10,263 nucleotides of DNA from CAYZBM01 sp964476705 (GTDB lineage Bacteria; Pseudomonadota; Alphaproteobacteria; Rickettsiales; UBA6187). The stretch spans positions 1-10,263 of the forward strand of contig CAYZBM010000068.1 of assembly GCA_964476705.1 (NCBI GenBank). The letters are read 5' to 3'. Made by a program: the position numbers and the translations under genes. Shown piece by piece: positions 5,913-10,263 of this stretch; positions within the stretch are counted from its first letter, which is position 1, and each line of letters starts with the position of its first letter. The notes below the pieces were generated by a model. It ran no database searches. It saw nothing but the letters and a program-made list of their open reading frames with translations, and was not told the DNA's origin.

Positions 5913-7310
5913 ATGTCAGAGAATATAAGCTTCTTTAAAAAGCAGGAAAAAATTTATCCGCGTAGGGTCTGGGGGCGTTACCGTAAGGTTAAGTGGATAG
6001 TAATGATTATCCTACTAGGCATTTATTATTCTGTTCCCTGGCTTAGATGGGATCGTGGCCCTTATGTGCCAAATCAAGCAGTGTTAATTGATATTCCTCA
6101 TACAAGGGCATATTTTTTTGGGATAGAGATTTGGCCTCAGGAAGTTTATTATATTACCGGTATATTAATTCTTGCAGCCATTTCATTGTTTTTAGTTACT
6201 AGTCTTTTTGGGCGGATATGGTGTGGTTATGCTTGCCCACAAACTGTTTGGACCGATCTTTTTGTTTGGGTTGAACGTATAGTTCAGGGTGACCGTAATG
6301 CGCGGCGTAAACTTGATGATTTGCCTTGGACAATTAATAAGATTACTAAAAAACTTTTAACTCATTTTATCTGGCTATTAATTGCTTTAGCGACTGCTGG
6401 AGCTTGGGTTTTTTATTTTAATGATGCTCCGACTTTATTTGATCAAATAATAGATTTTAATATTTCATGGTCGGTAGGTGGTTGGATTTTGGGTCTTACT
6501 TTCTCGACATATTTAATGGCTGGATTTGCGCGTGAGCAAGTTTGTACTTATATGTGTCCTTATTCCAGGTTTCAATCGGCAATGTTTGATAAAGATACTT
6601 TAATTGTTTCATATGATGAGAAAAGAGGTGAGGTAAGGGGCCATCATAAAGCAGGAGAGTCTTTTAAAGGTCGGGGACATTGTATAGATTGTAGTTCATG
6701 TGTTATTGTTTGTCCGATGGGAATTGATATTCGCAAAGGATTACAAATGGAGTGTATTGCCTGTGGTCTTTGTATAGATGCTTGCAATAATGTAATGGAA
6801 AAGATTGGCTTACCTAAAGGTCTAATAAGGTATGATACTGAGAATGCTAAATTATCCAAAGAGCCTAAAAAGATTGATTTATGGCGACCACGTACATTTT
6901 TATATTTAGGAATAATTGGAATTGTGAGCTCAATAATAGTTTATAATCTGATTAATCGCTCGCCACTTGATTTGTCAGTATTACATGATCGTAATCCATT
7001 ATTTGTTAAATTATCTGATGGTGAAGTCAGAAATGGTTATATAGTAACTATTCTTAATAAAACTCATGAAGATAGAAACTATAAGCTTGAGATAGATGGA
7101 ATAGATGGTGCTAAATTTAATATTCAGAATAACCAAGATTTAAATAGTAATAATTTACCAGTTTTAGCAGACAGTGTAGGCCATTTTAGAGTGTTTGTTT
7201 CGGCTAATATGCAAGATAAATGGCGAAAAAAGATCTCTTTTACAATTACAGACAAAGAATCTAAAATACAAAAAAGTAAAAAAGATGTTTTTATAAATAA
7301 AAAACAATGA
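5913..7310 (+). CDS. ccoG: cbb3 oxidase assembly protein CcoG (FixG/RdxA), polyferredoxin-like membrane protein
   Basis: CcoG is a membrane Fe-S protein needed for efficient cbb3 assembly; in Rhodobacter it has been shown to reduce Cu(II) to Cu(I). The 465-residue protein has about five membrane segments (around 30-46, 80-98, 150-170, 187-205 and 326-346). Two C-x3-C motifs are at C104/C108 (CGYACPQTVW) and C211/C215 (CTYMCPYSRFQ). A double [4Fe-4S] ferredoxin domain has C257-x2-C260-x2-C263-x3-C267 and C281-x2-C284-x2-C287-x3-C291. The C-terminal ~110 residues form the Ig-like FixG accessory domain. All expected ligands are present. The start has no clear Shine-Dalgarno sequence. The stop overlaps the ccoH start by four bases (ATGA). 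Confidence 0.96.
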   Translation: MSENISFFKKQEKIYPRRVWGRYRKVKWIVMIILLGIYYSVPWLRWDRGPYVPNQAVLIDIPHTRAYFFGIEIWPQEVYYITGILILAAISLFLVTSLFGRIWCGYACPQTVWTDLFVWVERIVQGDRNARRKLDDLPWTINKITKKLLTHFIWLLIALATAGAWVFYFNDAPTLFDQIIDFNISWSVGGWILGLTFSTYLMAGFAREQVCTYMCPYSRFQSAMFDKDTLIVSYDEKRGEVRGHHKAGESFKGRGHCIDCSSCVIVCPMGIDIRKGLQMECIACGLCIDACNNVMEKIGLPKGLIRYDTENAKLSKEPKKIDLWRPRTFLYLGIIGIVSSIIVYNLINRSPLDLSVLHDRNPLFVKLSDGEVRNGYIVTILNKTHEDRNYKLEIDGIDGAKFNIQNNQDLNSNNLPVLADSVGHFRVFVSANMQDKWRKKISFTITDKESKIQKSKKDVFINKKQ

Positions 7311-7330
7311 CAACAAATATGACAACAAAT
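7307..7330 (+). repeat. 12-base tandem duplication containing the ccoH start codon
   Basis: ATGACAACAAAT is present twice back to back (7307-7318 and 7319-7330), so the protein begins MTTNMTTN. Only the first copy includes the ATGA overlap with the ccoG stop codon. The duplication keeps the frame and offers two equivalent starts. Confidence 0.85.
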
Positions 7331-7810
7331 ATTAAATCTAGTGATCGCTTTATTCCTTGGTATTTTGTATTATTTTTTATAGTGCTTACTATTATATATG
7401 GTATTATGATAAGTTTTGCAGTTAAGACACAGACGGGAATGGTTACGGAGCATCCTTATGAGAAGGGATTAAATTATAATAAAACTATTGAGTTAGCTAA
7501 TACGCAAGATAGCTTGGGTTGGAAAAGTAATATTGATATAGAGTTTAATTCTTTAAATAATAAAATTGGTAAGTTAAAATTTACTATTTCTGATGCTAAT
7601 AAAAAATTAATTTTAGCGGATAAAGTTGTTGCTAAAATAGTTAGACCTACGCAAGGAAATATGGATTTTAATATAAACTTAAGTCCTGATAAAAATGGTG
7701 GATTTGAAGCTGAAATAAAATTTCCTCAAGAAGGTTTATGGGAAATAAGAATTTATACTAAATCAGCTAATAATAATTACCAGACTTCAAAAAGGTTAGT
7801 AGTAAAATGA
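7307..7810 (+). CDS. ccoH: cbb3 oxidase assembly protein CcoH (FixH)
   Basis: CcoH is a single-span membrane protein that binds the CcoNO and CcoP assembly intermediates and is needed for stable cbb3 oxidase. The 167-residue protein has one span (about 18-38) followed by a periplasmic beta-rich FixH domain. The family signature is HPYEKGLNYNKTIELANTQDSLGW (about 47-70), and a second conserved piece, VAKIVRPTQGN, lies near 107-117. The first ATG overlaps the ccoG stop as ATGA. A perfect 12-base duplication repeats the start, so a second in-frame ATG with the same next three codons follows at 7319. Either could be used. It ends in another ATGA overlap with ccoI. Confidence 0.92.
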   Translation: MTTNMTTNIKSSDRFIPWYFVLFFIVLTIIYGIMISFAVKTQTGMVTEHPYEKGLNYNKTIELANTQDSLGWKSNIDIEFNSLNNKIGKLKFTISDANKKLILADKVVAKIVRPTQGNMDFNINLSPDKNGGFEAEIKFPQEGLWEIRIYTKSANNNYQTSKRLVVK

Positions 7811-9999
7811 GTGATTATAATCTAGATAATATAGCTAAAAAATTTACTATTGTTGAAGATGACGGTAGTTATAGTCTAAATATTTTAGTTGATGGCATGC
7901 ATTGTCCATCTTGTGTTCAGTTGATAGAAAAAACCCTTTATAAAAACGAAGAAATTATAAGTGCTAGACTTAATCTTTCTACTAAAAGATTAAAAGTTAT
8001 ATGGCGTAATGATTTATCTCTTGGCAATAAGTGGCTAAAAATTATAAATAAAATGGGATATAAAGCAGTACCATTTAATCCTAAAAATTCTCAAGATTTT
8101 GAAAAAATACAAGAAAGATTTTTATTGAAATGCTTAGCTGTTGCCGGATTTGCTAGTGGTAACCTAATGCTATTTTCTATACCTATGTGGACTTCTAATG
8201 CTATAGAAATGGGTGATTTTACTCGGAGTATGTTTCATTGGATACAACTAATTATTGCGATACCTGCGATTATTTATGCAGGTATACCATTTTATAAATC
8301 AGCTATTATAGCTTTAAAAGAACATCATACTAATATGGATGTTCCTATATCAGTTGCGGTTATATTATCTACGTGCTTAAGTGTTTTTCAGGTTATAAAT
8401 AAAGCTGAGCATTCTTATCTTGATTCGTCAGTAATGCTATTATTTTTCTTGTTAATTGGTAGATATTTAGAAGCGCAAGCTCGGGGTAAAGCTAGAGGAG
8501 CAGCTCACGATTTACTGCAAATGATGGTAGGAACTGCAACTCTAATTGATGGTAGCAATAAGCAAGAAATAATACAGCTTTCTGAAATAAAAACCGGGAT
8601 GATTTTATTAATTAGTGCTGGAGAAAGAATTGGTGCTGATGGTGAAGTAATCGAGGGAGAAACAGATCTAGATACTAGTATAATTACCGGAGAAACTTTG
8701 CCACAAAAAGTTATAATCTCTTCTAAAGTTTTTGCTGGAACTATTAATATTGGCAATCCGATAAAAATATTAGTTACTAAAGCTTCTGATAAAACTTTAC
8801 TTGCAGAAATTATAAAATTAATGGAAGTATCAGAACAATCTCAAGCAAAATATGTAACTATTGCTGATAAAATATCTAGATGGTATACCCCTGTTGTTCA
8901 TCTACTTGCTGCTATGACTTTTATTCTGTGGTGGATATTTCTTAAAATATCCCCGCCTGAAGCATTACTTAATGCAACCACCGTGCTTATTATTACCTGT
9001 CCTTGTGCATTGGGTTTGGCGGTGCCAGTTGTACAAGTTTTAGCAAGCAGCAAATTGATGCGTCTAGGAATTTTATTAAAATCAGGTAGTGCTTTAGAGA
9101 GGTTAAACCAAGTTACAGATATTGTTTTTGATAAAACCGGTACATTAACTATTGGTAAACCCACCTTAATAAATTCAGACCATTATCTTGAAGAGCAAAT
9201 GGTTTTAGCGTCTAATATGGCAGCAAATAGTAAACATCCTTTAGCTAAGGCTATTTGTGAAGTTTATCCTACTAATGAGAGGATAGATTTAATTACTGAT
9301 ATTAAAGAAATACCAGGACAAGGTATTGAAGCTAAATTTAATGAAAAAACTGTAAGATTGGGGAATCGTAATTTTTGTGGGGTAAAATATCAAGATGATG
9401 ATCAAATGATGGAATTATGGTTAAATCAAGGTGGTAATGAAAAACCTATACGTTTTATATTTTCTGATCAATTAAGAAAAGATGCTAAAGAAGTTATAAC
9501 AAAATTAAAGGCAAATAATATCAATCTACATTTATTATCTGGTGATCGTAAAGAAGTAGTAGTTTCTGTTGCAGAAGATTTAAAAATAGACAACTATAAA
9601 GGCCTATTATCGCCTTTAGATAAATGTAAAGTAATTGAAGAGCTAAAAGCATCTGGAGCTAAGGTTCTGATGATAGGAGATGGCTTAAATGACGCACCAT
9701 CGCTTACTAGTAGTTATATTTCAATGTCGCCATCTTCGGCTATAGATATCACACAGAATGCCGCAGATATAGTTTTTCAAGGTAATCTACTAAATCCAAT
9801 ATTAGTTGCTTTTAATATTGCAAAATTTTCACAAATTTTAGTTAGACAAAATTTTATGCTAGCAATTTTGTATAATATAATAGCAGTGCCATTGGCAGTT
9901 ATGGGCTACGTTACTCCATTAATTGCGGCAATTGCTATGTCCAGTTCATCAATTATTGTGATTGCCAATGCTATGCGAATGAACTTAAAAAAAGAATAA
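7807..9999 (+). CDS. ccoI: Cu+-exporting P1B-type ATPase for cbb3 oxidase copper supply
   Basis: CcoI (FixI, CtpA-like) uses ATP to move Cu+ across the inner membrane for assembly of the CuB centre rather than for detoxification. The 730-residue protein begins with one heavy-metal-associated domain (C33-P-S-C36 in DGMHCPSC). It then has eight expected membrane spans, the actuator TGE loop (294-296), the copper-binding CPC in the sixth span (C398-P-C400), the phosphorylated aspartate D442 in DKTGTLT, the nucleotide-site H477-P478 pair and the hinge GDGLNDA (624-630). A final span carries MSSSS (711-715), the P1B-1 type Cu+ signature. All catalytic residues are intact. It overlaps ccoH by four bases (ATGA) and is followed by ccoS after 19 bases. 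Its place in ccoGHIS favours the oxidase-assembly ATPase over a CopA-type exporter. Confidence 0.95.
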   Translation: MSDYNLDNIAKKFTIVEDDGSYSLNILVDGMHCPSCVQLIEKTLYKNEEIISARLNLSTKRLKVIWRNDLSLGNKWLKIINKMGYKAVPFNPKNSQDFEKIQERFLLKCLAVAGFASGNLMLFSIPMWTSNAIEMGDFTRSMFHWIQLIIAIPAIIYAGIPFYKSAIIALKEHHTNMDVPISVAVILSTCLSVFQVINKAEHSYLDSSVMLLFFLLIGRYLEAQARGKARGAAHDLLQMMVGTATLIDGSNKQEIIQLSEIKTGMILLISAGERIGADGEVIEGETDLDTSIITGETLPQKVIISSKVFAGTINIGNPIKILVTKASDKTLLAEIIKLMEVSEQSQAKYVTIADKISRWYTPVVHLLAAMTFILWWIFLKISPPEALLNATTVLIITCPCALGLAVPVVQVLASSKLMRLGILLKSGSALERLNQVTDIVFDKTGTLTIGKPTLINSDHYLEEQMVLASNMAANSKHPLAKAICEVYPTNERIDLITDIKEIPGQGIEAKFNEKTVRLGNRNFCGVKYQDDDQMMELWLNQGGNEKPIRFIFSDQLRKDAKEVITKLKANNINLHLLSGDRKEVVVSVAEDLKIDNYKGLLSPLDKCKVIEELKASGAKVLMIGDGLNDAPSLTSSYISMSPSSAIDITQNAADIVFQGNLLNPILVAFNIAKFSQILVRQNFMLAILYNIIAVPLAVMGYVTPLIAAIAMSSSSIIVIANAMRMNLKKE

Positions 10000-10018
10000 A
10001 TTTTTTTTGGAGCTTTAT

Positions 10019-10174
10019 ATGGACGTGCTTATTTATCTTATTCCTATTGCCTTGGGCTTAGGAACTTTGGGTTTAGTTGGTTTTTTTTGGTCTTTAAAGA
10101 ACAGTCAATTTGAAGATTTAGAAGGTTCTGCAAATAGAATCTTATATGACGATGAGGATGAGAATAATCATTAA
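10019..10174 (+). CDS. ccoS: cbb3 oxidase maturation protein CcoS
   Basis: This is a 51-residue protein with one N-terminal membrane span (about 3-24) and the highly conserved CcoS pattern FFWSLKNSQFEDLEGSANRILYDDED (22-47). CcoS is required for incorporation of heme b, heme b3 and CuB into the catalytic subunit. Its length is normal and the acidic C-terminus is typical. GGAG at 10009-10012 lies 6 bases before the ATG. It closes the ccoGHIS half of the cluster, 19 bases after ccoI. No strong terminator follows. Confidence 0.95.
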   Translation: MDVLIYLIPIALGLGTLGLVGFFWSLKNSQFEDLEGSANRILYDDEDENNH

Positions 10175-10208
10175 AATAACAACATGGCTAATATTTTGAG
10201 GAATATAG

Positions 10209-10239
10209 TATAGTATTTCATGATTGAAATGACCTATAT
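10209..10239. repeat. 31-bp hairpin repeat, copy 2 (downstream of ccoS)
   Basis: This stretch matches 2463-2493 at 29 of 31 positions (differences at 10219 and 10231). The centre is a perfect 6-4-6 dyad, ATTTCA-TGAT-TGAAAT (10215-10230). The outer arms TATAG (10209-10213) and CTATA (10234-10238) also pair, with an AC bulge at 10232-10233, giving about 12 pairs including one T-G. The two copies bracket the cco operon, 7.7 kb apart. Function unknown. Confidence 0.6.
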
Positions 10240-10240
10240 T

Positions 10241-10263
10241 ATGGATCCTGAACAAAACATAAA
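10241..10263 (+). CDS. Possible start of a further gene (truncated by window edge)
   Basis: An ATG at 10241 opens a frame (MDPEQNI...) that runs to the end of the window without a stop. Only seven complete codons are visible and no good Shine-Dalgarno sequence lies just upstream; the hairpin repeat ends one base before the ATG. It could equally be non-coding DNA. No product can be suggested. Confidence 0.2.

Noticed and set aside
8505..9164. Two minus-strand open frames (8505-8756 and 8898-9164) opposite ccoI
   Set aside because: Both are antisense to conserved ATPase motifs and show no domain, signal or start site of their own. The same applies to the frame at 6644-6859 opposite ccoG.
10188..10208. 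Bulged hairpin CTAATATT / AATATAG after ccoS as a terminator
   Set aside because: The stem is AT-only, carries a bulge and is followed by TATAGTATTT rather than a T-run, so it does not support an intrinsic terminator.

Overview
The window is AT-rich, and both its codon use and its gene content suggest an alphaproteobacterium of the Rickettsiales/Holosporales kind, that is, an intracellular or protist-associated lineage. The evidence for this is strongly A/T-ending codons, the tail of an Rpn-type (PD-(D/E)XK) nuclease/transposase gene of a sort abundant in such genomes, and alphaproteobacterial-type cco and hemN proteins. The genus cannot be fixed from the sequence alone. Classical Rickettsia are, as far as I know, not cbb3-bearing, whereas Midichloria-type relatives are.

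Layout. Bases 1-173 are the 3' end of the Rpn-like gene, with a 12-base tandem repeat. It converges on hemN (181-1539, minus strand), the oxygen-independent coproporphyrinogen III dehydrogenase. A 129-bp divergent promoter region containing a near-perfect FNR box separates hemN from a Crp/Fnr-family regulator (1669-2382, plus strand). The 299-bp gap at 2383-2681 holds a second FNR box (a perfect 8+8 inverted repeat), a short hairpin repeat and two further dyads. From 2682 to 10174 there is a complete, tightly packed plus-strand cluster, ccoN-ccoO-ccoQ-ccoP-ccoG-ccoH-ccoI-ccoS. It includes the two tiny genes ccoQ (47 aa) and ccoS (51 aa). The last 89 bases hold a second copy of the hairpin repeat and possibly the first codons of another gene.

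How the genes work together. CcoNOQP is the cbb3-type (C-family heme-copper) high-affinity terminal oxidase. CcoG (Fe-S membrane protein, copper reduction), CcoH, CcoI (Cu+ P1B-ATPase) and CcoS assemble it and deliver copper. HemN supplies heme when oxygen is scarce. The regulator carries the E-x2-S-R recognition-helix residues that read TTGAY-N4-RTCAA sites, and such sites lie in front of fnr/hemN and in front of ccoN. The window therefore reads as a compact microaerobic-respiration island: sensor, heme supply, oxidase and assembly factors.

The most notable feature is the regulator. It lacks the usual N-terminal cysteine cluster of FNR but ends in C-x2-C-x5-C at its extreme C-terminus, which resembles the Bacillus subtilis Fnr arrangement. 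Second in interest are the 31-bp hairpin repeat found at both ends of the cco cluster (29/31 identical) and the long structured leader of ccoN. I found no tRNA, rRNA, CRISPR array, complete insertion sequence or toxin-antitoxin pair.
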